In this document: positions 10,000 to 22,308 of the stretch, piece by piece
How positions within the stretch are numbered: position 1 is the stretch's first letter
Layout of the letters: each line of letters starts with the position of its first letter
Source of the DNA: Symsagittifera roscoffensis
Lineage: Eukaryota > Xenacoelomorpha > Acoela > Convolutidae
Length of the DNA: 64,000 nt
Reading direction: 5' to 3'
Assembly (NCBI RefSeq): GCF_963678635.1
Contig: NC_087067.1
Span: 31,406,401-31,470,400 of the forward strand
The notes under the pieces: generated by a model
What the model was told of the DNA's origin: nothing
The model's database searches: none
What the model saw: only the letters and a program-made list of their open reading frames with translations
Translations under genes and position numbers: made by a program

Positions 10000-11774
10000 A
10001 TCAATTAAACAGCCAGCAGATCAAGAAAACAGCCATGAGAACGCACAGATCTCATGGACCATCTGACATTGATGCAAATGAAAGGATACATATTTATTTT
10101 TTAACACACTTCGGACAACAATCAGACGAGATTTCAAAAACAATAGCACAAATTGTCACAGAATTAGCTACAGAAAAACCGAATCAAGAACTTGAGGAAC
10201 CATATAATGCTTGTAGATTATTACCTTTATATAAGAAAGCAGGAGTAAGACCCAGAGGCATAGAAGGCAAGTGCTTAAAAACAAAATCATGTCGCTCCGT
10301 TCAAACTACAATTTCTGTCTAGGACAAAAATGTGGCTTCGAATAAGCAATCCACACACTAAGAGATCACTCCAGCAAACCCTCCGCCGATGCTGTTTTAC
10401 TGATAGATACCGGAAACGCTTTGAACTCGCTAAAACGAAAACTGGCATTGAAAATCATCGAAAATGACTACCCATCTCTTTTAACAGCGAATTAGACCTC
10501 GCACTCCAATCCATCTTAACGGTTCGTTAATAGAAAAAACCATCTACTCTCAAGAAGGGACAACCCAGGGGGATCCACTGGCAATAGCCATGCACGGTCT
10601 AGCCATAGTACCCTCATAAAACTTTTTTCAATGGACAACGAAACACAAAAATGGTACGCAGACTATATGATATTGTAACATATTCTACAAAGACGGTCGA
10701 AACTACCAAAAGACGAAAACGCAATGACGAAAACACAGTCGGTAAACTAAGCAATCTACGAACCGTCCTCGATAAAATTGTAAAACAAGGTAAACATTTT
10801 GGCTAGCATGTTAAGCATCCAAATGAAAACTCTTAGCCAAAGATGAAAACTCAGTGAAGCTGAGAAAATCTTCAAAAACACAGGAATCACGATAAAAGCA
10901 GAAACTCGAGTGCTTAATTCTGTTATAGGAATAGTATCTGATTATAAAAGTATCTCGAGTTTCGACAAAAAAAGCAAATGGAACTTTTGAGAAAACCAAC
11001 GAAAATTGCTAACACCTCCATCCAAAAAACTTATGCCTACTATAATAGAGGAGTTCAAGAAAAGTTTTCAATTCTAACCAGGAAAACTACTAACGCTATG
11101 GATAACTTCGAAACATGTGAAAAGATTATCAAAGAACAACTAATACCTAACCCAGTCGGTAAAGACACATTAAACCCCAGTTCCGTGAGATATCTTCCTT
11201 TCCCCTCAAAATGGGCGGCCATAACATCAAGCTGCGATCCGACGATGAAAACTATCTAGAATGGTCTAAGGAAAAATAACTAGTTCTGAAATCTCCAGAT
11301 CCTGTTGCAGCAATAACAGAGCAAGAAAAAATTTTACGAAAATGGAAAATTGAAAACTGACAGAACGAACCAAAAGAAAACAAACGACATTAACCCCCAA
11401 AATGAAACTGATATAAATACGCATTCGACCTGGTCTCTGACACGGGAGTCTCTAACTGGCTCTAGGCTTTACCACTAAGCAGATACATGCTCGACCTGAA
11501 TAAATCAGAAGGCAGAGGTGGTATTTACTTAAAATACGGATGGGAACCGACAAAAACCCCACTCACAAGTGGTGGAAATTTTAACTAGGTAATGCCCTAC
11601 ACTGTGCAGAGGGCGGTTACACATACATGAAACACAATGATTTTAGAGACACATTCGCCAACCTCATGAACGAGGTTTGCCATGACGTCGTGATTGAGCC
11701 GAATTTTCTGCCGTTGTAAGGCGAAAGCTTTGTCATCAGTTCAACTACAACTGAAGACGAGGTACGACTTGACC
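10000..11774 (+). mobile_element. RLE-type non-LTR retrotransposon fragment, copy 1
   Basis: A decayed plus-strand RT is recognisable in pieces: YNACRLLPLYKKAGVRPRGI (RT entry motif), VLLIDTGNALNSL (motif A), QEGTTQGDPLAIAM (motif B) and WYADY where YADD is expected (motif C). Near the end EGGYTYMKHNDFRDTFANLM, then VVIEPNFLPL, then EDEVRLDL match the C-terminal domain also found at 36084-36807. The element stops abruptly at about 11774, where gypsy sequence begins. Many stops and frameshifts are present. The N-terminal part of the ORF is absent. Confidence 0.75.
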
Positions 11775-13309
11775 TTAGCAGAGAGAAGTGTCATGATCGC
11801 CTCTTCAATGACTTCTGTGTTCGGACATGACCCGTCAACCAGGCTAATCAACAATCCTCTGCACTGCAAGTGGTCATTTGATCCTGATATAACGACGACC
11901 TGTGGGTCCATATTCACCACACTTTCCACGCTTATCGCCTTTCCCACTGCACTTCCTCAATCCAGATTGGTGGCCGTGACGAAGATCACGTTCGGCCAAA
12001 ATAGGATGCGGGGCGTGTACAGATAATCAGAGCTGGCCACTATCATGATCGTTCCGATATTCATTCCAGATGATCATACGTCGCGAACAAGTGTGACTCC
12101 AGTTGTGCTTATCTCCTCTCATAGCCTTCCACTAAACTCATCCGGGGGTAATCCCGTGAACACTCGATCGCTTGCTGTTCGATTGCTTGGCAATTTGCTT
12201 GTTTTGTGATGCTTGTTGTTGGTCTTGTTCTCCCCCTAAAACTTCCCTTTCCGGCTCGACGGCGCTCTCTCCCTCGCCTGGTGACAGACGCTTGTCAGTG
12301 ATCTCGTATTCAGGGGTCCCATCGTGTTGTCCCTGGGCAAACCTTGCAGATCTACCAGCCTCAAAGTGGTGGCGAAAATAAATTTCTCATCTTCTGCCAC
12401 ACACCTGATATTTTGTATAAATACCGTGGGATTGTATCCTTTGAGCTTTTTTTTTGCGTTCGCTTGACTTTCCAGCGTGTTCATTTTCAATTTCATGGCC
12501 ATTTCCGCTTTATATTGCCCCAAGGGCTGGGATCTAATCTGTTCGACAATAATTCACACAATTCACTGGCCCTATTGGTATTGATGATCGCTGCAGGGTC
12601 TGCGTGCGAGCTCCCTTGAGCTGCTGCTCCTGCAGTTTGACTCGCAAAACGTGTGGTTGCTTGGTGAGCTATCTGTTGCTGACCATTTCTTGTCCAAATT
12701 CGGTTCTCCAAGGATCAGCCTCTGGGAGTCGGAACGATCCCCAACTTCTCTCTCTCCCTCAAATCTGTGCTGGGAGTGGGCTGGGTAGCATTCGCTTCCG
12801 TGACCAGAGGTCCTAGACGATCCGCTAATTGCTGAGGTACACGAGCCCTTATCCTGCCGGCAGGGCCATCACGTGTCACAAGGGGTTGACCACTGTCCGC
12901 AACTCTGTCTTCATTTCTTCTATCTTTGTCTGGAAGGCATCATTAATCCATTGCCTACACTGCTGGGTATTAAAGTGTATTCCATCTCTCGTCAAGGCAC
13001 TGTGATCCACCATTCACAATGCACTCTCGATATCTATCAACCTGAATTTATTCGACAATCAAGTTCCGGGCCAACGTGTTCCATCGTGTCACCATCCCGA
13101 CCAAGGTTGATTAGTGTCTCCACCCGGTCATCATTATGTAACTCCATCATCTTGATCACTTGAGCCACCGAGGCTCTACCGAAGGCGATTGCAGTGCTCT
13201 GACCCACCACAAGGATCTTTGTCAGATCCCTTATTGAGCTATCCCCGATTGTTAGATGTTGGCTTCCCGTTGGTACCGGTTGGTGGACTGTTGCCGCATT
13301 CCAGCTCAT
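11775..13309 (-). pseudogene. Gypsy extra ORF: SGNH/GDSL hydrolase-like domain and C-terminal extension
   Basis: The minus strand encodes LTIGDSSIRDLTKILVVGQ (block I Gly-Asp-Ser), then ASVAQVIKMMELHNDDRVETL, and after a frame change ALTRDGIHFNTQQCRQWIND, whose Asp-x-x-His fits block V. The middle catalytic block is lost in a deletion. Downstream are FATTLRLVDLQGLPRDN and GPLNTRSLTSV, then SVESVVNMDPQVVVISGS. The SGNH family are esterase/lipase-like hydrolases. Its position after integrase is where envelope or accessory genes sit in gypsy elements. Several frames must be combined, so it is a pseudogene. Confidence 0.7.
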
Positions 13310-14127
13310 GCCGTTCAGCCAAGCCCTGCATGTTCTGCAGAGACTTGGATAAAGGTCCTCTGAATGTTGAGGTCCTTTCTGATGTCGACTACTCGTGACC
13401 TTACTCTGGTTTCATTCGGTACCGGATCCGCACCCCTTTCTCTCCTAATAGGTGACTGGCCTGCAAGTTGGGAAGGAACAATCCTACACGAGCTTCTGTA
13501 CCGCGCTCGATGTATTTCTTGCATCGTCGCCTTGGCTACACGCTCGAACGTCTACTGGAACTGAAGTACCAGGTAAGTGTCCGAGGGGTCCGGTATCGTA
13601 TTCCTCGCCTTTGCAGGCGAGCTCAATCGCGGTGGAGATACCACTTCACTCAGTTTGTAGAGCTCTTGAGGCTTAGTTTATCAGTCGTGTCGGCGTTCAT
13701 CATGGCACATGGCAATGACATCCGGTGACGATTTCCTTGTCTTCGCGTTGTAAACCACTTTCAGGTGCCTTATCTCCGTTCGTTTGAGAGTGATCAGTAG
13801 CTCTTCATATTTCCTTTACCAGTGATCGCGCCCTTTTGCCTTCTTCTTGTATTCCTTGAGCTTTGCGCACAACTCCTGCCAGTTTTTATCTCTCCTCTGG
13901 AGATTTTCGCTGGTCTCTGCCGTCGCTGCTTTAATTTCATTCAATTTCACCTTCTTCGATGATGAAGCTGCAGTTGACCACTCCGCAAAACACGAAGAGC
14001 CCGGCCCATCGCGTGATCTCTTCGATCCAAAGAGAGACTGCGCAGTGGAGTTGGGTGGGCGGACTGGCATATGTATCTCCCCTAAGCTGTAATCCCTGTA
14101 TTCGCCTAACCATGGCTCACGAGCCAA
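13310..14127 (-). pseudogene. N-terminal coiled-coil part of the gypsy extra ORF
   Basis: The frame at 14127-13816 reads through LFGSKRSRDGPGSS and VKLNEIKAATAETSENLQRR and ends in the charged run WQELCAKLKEYKKKAKGRDH. This is a basic, helix-rich region likely to form a coiled coil. It lies directly upstream of the SGNH-like domain on the minus strand and appears to be its N-terminus. The sequence from 13815 to 13310 is frame-disrupted, and I recognise no domain in it. Confidence 0.45.
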
Positions 14128-14223
14128 GTCGTGACCAGGAATCTCCCCACGTCGTTATCGCATGAGCCTGTTTCTGCCTGTTTCTTTAGCCGGTATCGGA
14201 CTCACTGAAAGCTAACATCAACA

Positions 14224-15379
14224 CTACTTCTCTGAGGTTGTCTCTACAGACTTCTCGTCCCACTTTAATTTTTTGATCATAAAGTTTTTGACGTATGTGA
14301 GTCTTACCCCCACTCCCCTGACAAAATTATCCATCGAACTCCCCGTCGATCGTCCAATATCGCGCAGATTGAGGTTGGATTCGGGAACGAACACACAAGA
14401 GGCCATCTGCAGCGATCCATTATGACTCAGTGTTGTCGTGACTGATGTATTTGATGCTGGTATGATCGACATCCTGAATTGCCAGGAGTGTCTCTTTTGC
14501 ATCTGCAGCTAGATCATGCATGGAGCCATTCGAGCACCCGTAAATTTGTCATTCTTGCTCATGCATATGTTCCATCTCAGGTTTGAACTCCACTTCCGGT
14601 TCCAGTTGATCGTCGATCCAGTCTGTTTCTGTATCATCGATCAGGTCCATGTCCTGCGATACCACAATTTCATCCAAACCTACTAATGAGTCCGTCACGT
14701 CGTCCAATACGGTCTTGTCTACGACAAAATCTTCACCGTACGGGATGTATTTCTTGTTATTCCTTTCACTCTTGCACTGTCGCGTCTCCATGGTCGAGGA
14801 AAAGTCGGGTTGTCAACTTCAGTCTGCTCTGGGTCGTTCCACTCCTCCACGGCATAAGGTAGGGTTTCGTCATCGACCTCTACTCGCTCAGTTAATTTTA
14901 AGTCCAATGGCAAATCACAGTCATTCACCACCTCATTCCCGTCGTTCTTGTCGCGTGTACCCCTCTCATTCACTTCACGAGCGGTATCCACTGTCAATAG
15001 TCTTCCTCATGCATGTCAGCCGGGACGAACCAGTCTTCCGATGAGGCATTGTGCGGTCCTCGTACTGAGCAGCGCATTCTGAGCTCAATCGATAGAAACG
15101 ACCACCTCGGTGCACTTCAGTTATTTGAAATGGACCATGCCATTCCTCAGCCACTTTTTAGTTCCCTTTGGGGAACCACCCCAGGAAGACCCAGACATGC
15201 TTTGGCGTCTGCTCTCCTTTTATCCAATCCTCTCTCCTGCCTAATTTGGGCCTGCTGCGGTACAACTCATTCAATTTTTGTTGCCTTTTGATGACGTCAC
15301 GTACGTCTGCGGTGCTGTTTTTTCCCTCGTGTTCAGGATAAAATAATGTTATCGAGAGAGATTTATCGTGGCCTGTCAC
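14224..15379 (-). pseudogene. Gypsy integrase C-terminal region and acidic tail
   Basis: Frame 15379-15158 contains VIKRQQKLNELYRSRPKLGRR followed by HVWVFLGWFPKGN, which fits the integrase C-terminal domain. Frames at 14997-14719 and 14791-14549 are strongly acidic (DLIDDTETDWIDDQLEPEVE). Frame 14502-14224 contains SVTTTLSHNGSLQMAS and a basic end. None gives a recognisable chromodomain. All are shifted relative to each other. Confidence 0.45.
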
Positions 15380-15454
15380 GTACGTCTGCGGTGCTGTTAT
15401 TTCCTTCGTGTTCAGGATAAAATAATGTTATCGGGAGAGATTTATCGTGGCCTG
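15297..15454. repeat. 79-bp tandem duplication inside the integrase region
   Basis: The unit beginning TCACGTACGTCTGCGG and ending ATTTATCGTGGCCTG is present twice head to tail (15297-15375 and 15376-15454) with three or so mismatches. Because 79 is not a multiple of 3, it breaks the integrase frame. Confidence 0.9.
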
Positions 15455-15458
15455 TTTA

Positions 15459-16621
15459 TCATGTGTGCGCTGATTCCCGTTGTTGAGTGTTCAGTGTTTT
15501 GTACGCGCCCATCACCTGCGGCATGTGCTTATCCCAGTCGTCCATGCATCGTGAGCAATAAACCCTTAGCATGGAGAACAGTGTGCAATTTTGGCTCTCG
15601 AAAGACCATTCGTCTGCGGTTGATAAGTCGTCGAGTGGGCCTGCGCTACTTGCGACCTCATGGTCAATTCCCGACGAATGCTTTGCCATTGTTAGACTGG
15701 AACTTGATCGGGCACCCGTGTCTGGCGATCCAGACATTTATCAAATGATCACATGTTTCCTCCGCTAATGCCATCATTCAGTATACTGCCACTACGTTCT
15801 TTGTGAAACAACCGATCATTACCAGCATTTGGTTAAAGCCCGTGGCCGTCATACAGATTTTCTGATGATCGATTTGTACCATTATATTGAGTCCCGGCGA
15901 TTCTATCGATTGCAGGAGAAATCTCAGCTTCCTGGGGTCCTATGCTTCTTGACATGAGAGTTATGCAGAAATCCGTTTTTCACAGGCCTTCTTCAAGCCA
16001 GGCCATTCATAACGCTTCTGTATCTGCTTATACACTTTTTCCACGCTTTGATTACCCATCTGGCCATGTGAGCCAAACAATAGCTCAGTTTGATACAGCT
16101 GTGGTATGATTATTGAATTAAACTTGTAAACGTCTTTGTCTTCTTCTTTGTGCTAGCAGGCGACGATCCCGTCTTTCTTCAAGTACAACAAATCTCTTCT
16201 CATCATATAAAGTTGCTTCAGGATCTTGTAGTTGTTTTCTTCTAGGTCACCTTTGTCGGGCACTCCGTTTTCTATCGATCTCTTTAAGTTGCTTGTCATT
16301 CTATCATTTTGCTGAGCCCTTAAAAGATCCGACAGTGGCTACCTGGCTTTCAAATATGTCTTCATCGCATTTGGTTGTTTGCTGAATATTTCCGGAGCAT
16401 GGGCATTATTTTAACTTTCTTCGTGCCACCTCTTGCCCCAAGTGTTCGAGAATGGTACGAACGGCCGTAGTATGCGGAAATATTCTAGCCTGACGCTTCG
16501 ACACTGCTATCAACTCAAATTCGTTTGCGGCATGATCGATTACAGTGCCTTCCTCCTCGGAGGTATGTCTGTCTGGGTCTTGATGCATCTCTGTATCCAA
16601 CCCGCGCAGTTTCCATTGCAC
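15459..16621 (-). pseudogene. Gypsy integrase (right copy)
   Basis: Reading on the minus strand there is an N-terminal stretch (SKRQARIFPHTTAVRTILEH), then GNQSVEKVYKQIQKRYEWPG of the zinc-binding/linker region, then IMVQIDHQKICMTATGFNQM (first catalytic Asp region) and FQSDNGKAFVGN (second). After frame breaks comes CMDDWDKHMPQVMGAYKTLN, the usual end of the core. Several TAA/TAG codons interrupt it. The first half is duplicated at 1-835. Confidence 0.75.
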
Positions 16622-16669
16622 TAGTACGAAAAGAATCGCTATCTCTGACGCGTTCGAATTGGAGGTTGT

Positions 16670-17453
16670 TTAAGACACGTTCGCCCAGGGTTGAGACTTG
16701 GAACTGTCACTCGAACTGATGGAGTCTGTACAGTCGCCTTCAGACTTACTCTTCAGGTTCCTAGACTCCCCAGACAAAATTCTATCACTCGGTCGTCGTG
16801 GCAATGACTCCCCGCACAAATTATTCCGGCCTGGCATGATGAAGCCCGACACCCTTGACCTTTCCGCGTCTTGATCAGTTTCCTTAGTTGACGCTCCGGA
16901 CAATGTCTCATCTCCGGATGAACAGTCCGAGCACGGATTGTACTCCTCTTCTGAATCAACGAACTGAACCCTCCTTGCCATACTGGATTGCAGTTCGACA
17001 CTGACCACCTCAGTGGTCTGAGTGCTGGTCAGTTGTTGAAGTTCAGTGTATGATGATCTCAACAGGAAATCCTTCGGTATCGAATGGACCAGATGCTTTA
17101 CTATTTATTGGCAATCCCGTTCAACATCTCGACTCCGGATCGCTACCGGTCTTGTCTCTATCTTTTCTGTGATGGTCTCCGCATGGTTTGCATCATTTCA
17201 TATCCTGCCTTTCAACTTATCTGTCAAGTAGTTTGCGGAGCTTCCGCGTGACGTCCGGTGCAATGCTCACCATTTCGTTTAGCAGCGCTAATCTATTGAT
17301 GCCTAACCTGGTAAGTTCTTGTTGTATCAGGTTGGAGCGCGCTAACAAGTCCAACGGAACCGGTTCATCCCTTGCCAATACCTTTATCTCCTCAGCTCTC
17401 TCAGCAGGAATTTTGGGGTGTCCTGGTATGGGATGCCCTGATTGTAAAGCCAT
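16670..17453 (-). pseudogene. Gypsy pol spacer between RNase H and integrase (right copy)
   Basis: Counterpart of 884-1667. The larger frame (17062-16670) is Ser/Asp/Glu-rich with DSEEEYNPCSDCSSGDE. The smaller one (17453-17217) is helix-rich and ends PDVTRKLRKLLDR. Function is unknown. Confidence 0.5.
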
Positions 17454-17835
17454 TTGGTGAGTGGCAGCTTTTTATAGGTGTCTTTATTCGAAAAGAAAAA
17501 ACCAACCTTAATCTCTACAAGGTTAGCTTGTTTCTCTTCCAGTCGCTCAAAAAACTCCGTAATTTTACTGAGGCTGTCGGCATTTTGGTGTTTGTCACGG
17601 TTTTAGGTGCTCTTTACTCATGTCGTAGCCATCCACGCGTACAACGCAGCGACCCATGTAGCTTTGATCCTTCGAATAAGTTTTCAGCCATGTGAGAGCT
17701 CAATTGTCTACGCGCAATTTAAGAGAAGCGCTCCCTAATAGGCTCTATATTTTTCCACGAAAATAATTACTGCGAACATCTCCGCCTTTGGTGCGACGTA
17801 TTTCATCTCAGTATCGCTTAGAACTTACCCATAAG

Positions 17836-18760
17836 CTAAGGGTCGGAGAACAGTCCTCCCCTGCCATTCTTGTTCCTTATGGAGTATGCCCGGGCAGCGG
17901 CCACTAATGCATCCGTCTCCAACTTGAACAACCTTTTCTCAGTCGGCATGCCGAGGACCGGAGCCTCGAAAAACTCTCGTTTGATGTTCTCAAAAGGGAC
18001 TTGAGCCTCATCAGTCCAGCTGAAATCCTTGCGCTTGTTCCGCATCAATTTCTGCATTGTTGGGTATATGTTGTCGGTAAATTTAGCGAAGCCGAGAAGG
18101 CTCAACATATGTATATCGGTCTTATTGAGTCCCTCAGGATGTCACACTTGGACGGTCTACATTTCAAGCCAGCCCGTTTGATGAAGGTAAAGACTTCGTC
18201 TAGCCTCTCTATGTGATCTTGTAGGGTTCGTGTTGGCAGTCCCAGCTCACACAAAAAGCCTATTTTTTGCCGTTCCTGTTTCCTGTAGGGCGCTTGCAAG
18301 AATGCAGAGGCTAGATCTAACGTCGTGAAGAATTTAATGTCTCCCAACTTCGAGGGATTTTCATCGATGCGAGAGATCGGTATGCATCTTTTATCGTTAC
18401 TGCAATCAGAATAGCAATAAAACCTAAGTGGCTCCCTTTCTTCTTAGCCATGACCACGCCGCAGGCCTACGTGGATTTTGATGGTTCAACAAAGTCATAT
18501 TCTATTAACTCTAACTCTCAATTTCTTTCCGACATGCCTCTGACTTGTCTGGGTTCATTCTCCTATCTCCTTACCTGTGAGATACCGAGCCCTCCTCAAT
18601 CTCAATCTCATGTTCCAAGAAAATCCCACAACCTATGTCAGCTTTGTGTTTTGATTCAACACTTCTCTGAGGGAGTCCAGTTCCTTATCCGATGTTTTGC
18701 CTTTCAGAGGCTCTATCTCAGATAAGACTGCTTTATTTGCTGCTAATTCTGTGTTTGTCG
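17836..18760 (-). pseudogene. Gypsy reverse transcriptase / RNase H (right copy)
   Basis: From the LINE insertion point inward the minus strand reads LSEIEPLKGKTSDKELDSLR, HEIEIEEGSVSH, ELIEYDFVEPSKST then ACGVVMAKKKG (the RT entry motif, broken by one stop). Next come FFTTLDLASAFLQAPY (motif A), VFTFIKRAGLKCRPSKCDIL and LSLLGFAKFTDNIYPTMQKL (connection), with FKLETDALVAAARAYSIRNK leading into RNase H. The FxDD palm motif is not recoverable because of a deletion between GFLCELGLPTRTL and the following helix. The core is absent from the left copy. Confidence 0.8.
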
Positions 18761-18775
18761 GCCTCTCAGAGAAAT
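18761..18775. repeat. Target-site duplication, 3' side of LINE copy 2
   Basis: GCCTCTCAGAGAAAT, identical to 23027-23041 and to both duplications of LINE copy 1. Confidence 0.9.
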
Positions 18776-18791
18776 GTATGTATGTAGACTT

Positions 18792-19483
18792 TCACCCTCC
18801 TGGTTCAAGGGGTATGTCCTCTCCCCTGACCATGGACGTGGTGCATATCCTTAGGTGCCTTGCTAAGTTTGACGCGGATTTCCTCTCGTTACATCTCGGA
18901 CATATAGTCCATTTCTGTTTGTATACGCGGGGTTGATGGTGTTGTTCATTTGCTTCTTGTTCTGGTACCCGTTTTCCCTTGCAGTTCTGTCTTTTGTGGC
19001 ATGCCATGTTTCGGGCCTGTAGGGTTCTGTCGCATCTGCCACATGTCTTGGTTCCATCTTCGTTGTTCGTGTCTCCCTCGCATGTCTTCTTGTGGTTTTT
19101 TCCGAGTTTTCAGATTTGAAGATAGCTCCGCATTTGTTGCATGCCAAAGTCACCCTCGCCTCTTTGTGCATCCTTTTGATATGGATTCTCAGGCCGCCCT
19201 GTTTTTTGAAATCCCTTTCACATATCTCACACGTGTTCGATGTTGCTTGGGGTGTATAGGAGATTCTTTCTGTCGTTTCACCGTTTTGTCTTTTCGCATT
19301 TGACTTTTCCCATTTATGCAGGTGCTCCATTCGTGCTCTCACCCCTCGCCTCCATCCGTTTGTGTCCTGAGTCAGTTTGTCTATCTCTTTCACATCCATT
19401 CTCGCTTCTCTGTCGAGCTTCCGCCAGTAGAGTAGTGTTTTGTCTTTTTTTCCCGGACGTTTTTTCCCAGCTGCTTTAGTCAA
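18792..19483 (-). pseudogene. LINE copy 2 C-terminal zinc-finger array
   Basis: After a frameshift from the RT frame, the minus strand continues with a Lys-rich thumb tail (YWRKLDREARMDVKEIDK). Four finger-like units follow: CEICERDFKKQGGLRIHIKR with a final His; CNKC with a downstream H/C pair; CDRC...H...C; and CPRCNERKSASNLARHLRIC. Frame changes occur within the array near 19090 and 19000. Fingers of this kind after the RT probably recognise RNA or the target DNA. Confidence 0.75.
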
Positions 19484-21594
19484 TCTTTTTTTTTGTCCAT
19501 TCTCATTACATGGCCTATTCGTTTTAGAGTTCTTCCTTCAACTTTCCATCGGATCGTCTTGATGTTCAGTTGGTTTCTGATGTCCTGCATAATCACTCCT
19601 TTTTCTTGCATTTCAATTAATGGCGGCTTCGACTTTGAGCTCCAGACGTGCCTATAGCACCGGTCAATGAAACTTTGCAAAGACTGTAACTCCGAGTTTT
19701 TCCATGTCCTTACGTTGGCGTCAAACAATAAGCCGCTTTCTACGCAGCATTGGACAACTCTAGCCTGGATTCTTTTCGGCAGCCTGCTCTTTGTCAGCCG
19801 GCGCTTGACCTTTGCCCATAGTCCTCCTGCTCGTCTTTTTCTGTTCTTAATGTCTTGTTTCGCCCCGATCCACACTCCTAGCATTCTGATGCCACCTGCT
19901 CCGTCCTTTCCGAATTTTAGTTTCTCTTCTTTTTCTTCGTTGTTTTTCTCCTCAAAGTTCTTCATAACTTCTTTTATTGTTGCTGTTACAGACTCTATTT
20001 CTTCCTTCTCGCCGATGGGGGTGGTGTCGTCTGCGAACAAGGACAATGATATTTGTGCGGTTTGCGTTTCAGTGTTGTGCGTTTCTACCATGTTTTTTCC
20101 TGGGAAGTGGTTTTCCGGCATCCACGTCCACGCTATCCTGACGTTTGTACCTTTCTCCTCGGTTCCGTCTAGTCTGGCTTTCTCAGCTTGCCGCATTACC
20201 ACTTGGTGGTATTTGTTAAACAATGAAGGCGAAGATGGGCAACCTTCTCTTAACCCTCTTTCGGGGGTCCATTCTTCGCTGTCGCCCTCTTTGCCCTTTA
20301 TACTATAGGTTGTGGCTTCATGCAAATCCATCAGTGTGTCCAGAAACGGGCCTTCCATCGCGTAGCGCCTAAAGATTGCCCAGAGGACCGGTTTGCTGAC
20401 CCGCGGATAAGCTTTTGTTAGGTCTATAAGTCTGGCTTCTCGGTCTGTGTTGACTTCTACTGAGATTCCGGCTCTTATCCTCCGTCTCCTGAGATCTTCC
20501 ACGTCCTCTCTTATCCTTATGAAGATCAAGCTTGCGTCTGCCGTGGACCTGCCTGGTCGAAACCCGCTTTGGTTTTCGTCCAATATCTGGAGTTCTTCGC
20601 TCCATGTTCTCAGGTGGTTTGCGATCCTTCTTGCTAGAATTCTACTAGCCATTGAGAGCAGGCACACAACTCGCAAATTGTTGGCGTCATTGATGTTCCC
20701 TGTTTTGTGCAACAGTACTATTTGGCCTTTCTTAAGAGACTCTTCCCACAGGTCTGCTCTGGTCGTGAACATTCTCATCACCAGGTGGATGACTTTCTCC
20801 CTCCATTTCCAGTATGCGTTGCGAATGTATACCATGCGGACCCCGTCCTTGCCTGGCGCCGATTCTCTCATCTCATCCAGTGCTTCCATGATTTCTTTCT
20901 CGGACGGAAGGGTGTTCAGCTTCTGGTTGGCTGTTATGAACTTGACGTCTTTGCTTTCATCTGGCATCTGTTTGACTGTGTTCATCAAAGTACCCGGGTC
21001 GTTCTCATTTCGGTCCTTCGATACGTTGCTGAAGTGGGCCTTGAATTCGTCAGTAGAGATAGTGGTGCCTGTCTGGTGTTTCTGTGATCTTGTTCCCAGT
21101 TTCCTTAAAGTTTTGTACATGGTACCCATGTCCCCTTTCTCCGCTGCGTTTTTGCACTCGATGATGATTTCGTCCCACCATTGTCTTTCTAGTTGTCGTA
21201 GGCGTTTCTTCATCTTCTTGCGTGCGGCTACCAGTCTTCCTCTTGATGCCGTTAGGGCATCGGCAAGCATGCCATGTGATTCTCCAAGTGTTTGGCTGAT
21301 CAGCTCGTTTCTGCGCATTACTTCTGTTGAGATTTCCGTGTGTAGGCTTCTCAGTTCTTCTTCGTATCCCACTGTCCACGGGTTGGCTATCTTTCGTTTC
21401 TTTGTGCCACATACTTCCTCCGCTGTCTCTGTGAGCTTCCGCGATATGGAGTCCCAGTCATTCTTTTTGTTGAGTTTTCCTCCGTCTTCTTGCGGTATGC
21501 TTCCGCCATTTCTTTGTTTCTCATGCGTTCCCAGTCTATCTGCGGTGTTCTTTTCTTTTCTATACTGGGTCGCTGCTTTTTTTGTTCTCGCCAT
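19480..21594 (-). pseudogene. LINE copy 2 reverse transcriptase
   Basis: A 704-codon minus-strand frame, of which residues after about 40 are the true product; the first ~40 are an out-of-frame read of the APE end. RT motifs run in order: GKDGVRMVYIRNAYWKW, VLLHKTGNINDANNLRVVCL, DENQSGFRPGRSTADAS, ARLIDLTKAYPRVS (motif A), GLREGCPSSPSLFN (motif B), LSLFADDTTPIG (FADD, motif C) and MLGVWIGA (motif D), then a basic thumb ending HVMRMDKKKD. The catalytic aspartates are present. The frame is separated from the APE and from the zinc fingers by one-base shifts. Confidence 0.85.
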
Positions 21595-22290
21595 ATGTCA
21601 ATCCAGACGGGTTTGTGGTCCGATAATGCCATGTCCTGCGCCGTGGCTACCCTACGGACCATTTGGTGGCGGTCGGATGCTCTCATTAAGAAACCGTCGA
21701 GCTCGTACCAACGTCTGTGCATCTGGTTGAACCATGTTCCTCGGGAGCGTATTGGGAAGTAGGAGTTGACATGTTGTAGCTGGTGTTCTTCGCACCAATC
21801 CAGTAGACTTTCTCCAGCTTCATTTGTCTCTGTCTTTAGGCCGTACTTCCCACTTATGCCCTGTCTTTGACTCCCTCTTCCAACTTGCGCGTTCCAATCG
21901 CCTCCCAGTATGGGTACACTCTCTTTTGGAGTTCGTGCAAGCTCATTTTCCAAATCTTTCCTGAACTTTTCAATTTCCTCAGGTCCCTTACTCCACAGGG
22001 GCTGATAGGTCGCGATGAGGCGGAGCCTGCCGATCTGCACCGCTGTGACCCGCTCGGAGAAACTTTTCTGTTGTCCGCTGGCTATCCAATCTTCCAGTAA
22101 ATCGCCTAACAGGAGAACTCCACATTTCTGTGAGTGTATGACTACTGCCTGGTTTGGTTTGTCTCCTAGCCATATTATCCCCTCCTGTTCCGATCGTATT
22201 TCGGAAATCATTACCGCCTTCCACTATTGCTGTCTTGCATGTTCTACTGCTCTTCTAAGGCGGCTGCGATTTTGATCTCTATGGAGATGC
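21475..22290 (-). pseudogene. LINE copy 2 APE-type endonuclease
   Basis: The frame contains SEIRSEQEGIIWLG, LGGDWNAQVGRGSQ, a WYELDGFLMR segment and SDHKPVWIDIW, the hallmark blocks of EEP nucleases. A TAG lies just after ARQQ at about 22229, where copy 1 has a Lys codon. The first block, VTWNLQG, is in another frame immediately upstream, as in copy 1. Confidence 0.8.
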
Positions 22291-22308
22291 CTTGTAGGTT
22301 CCACGTCA

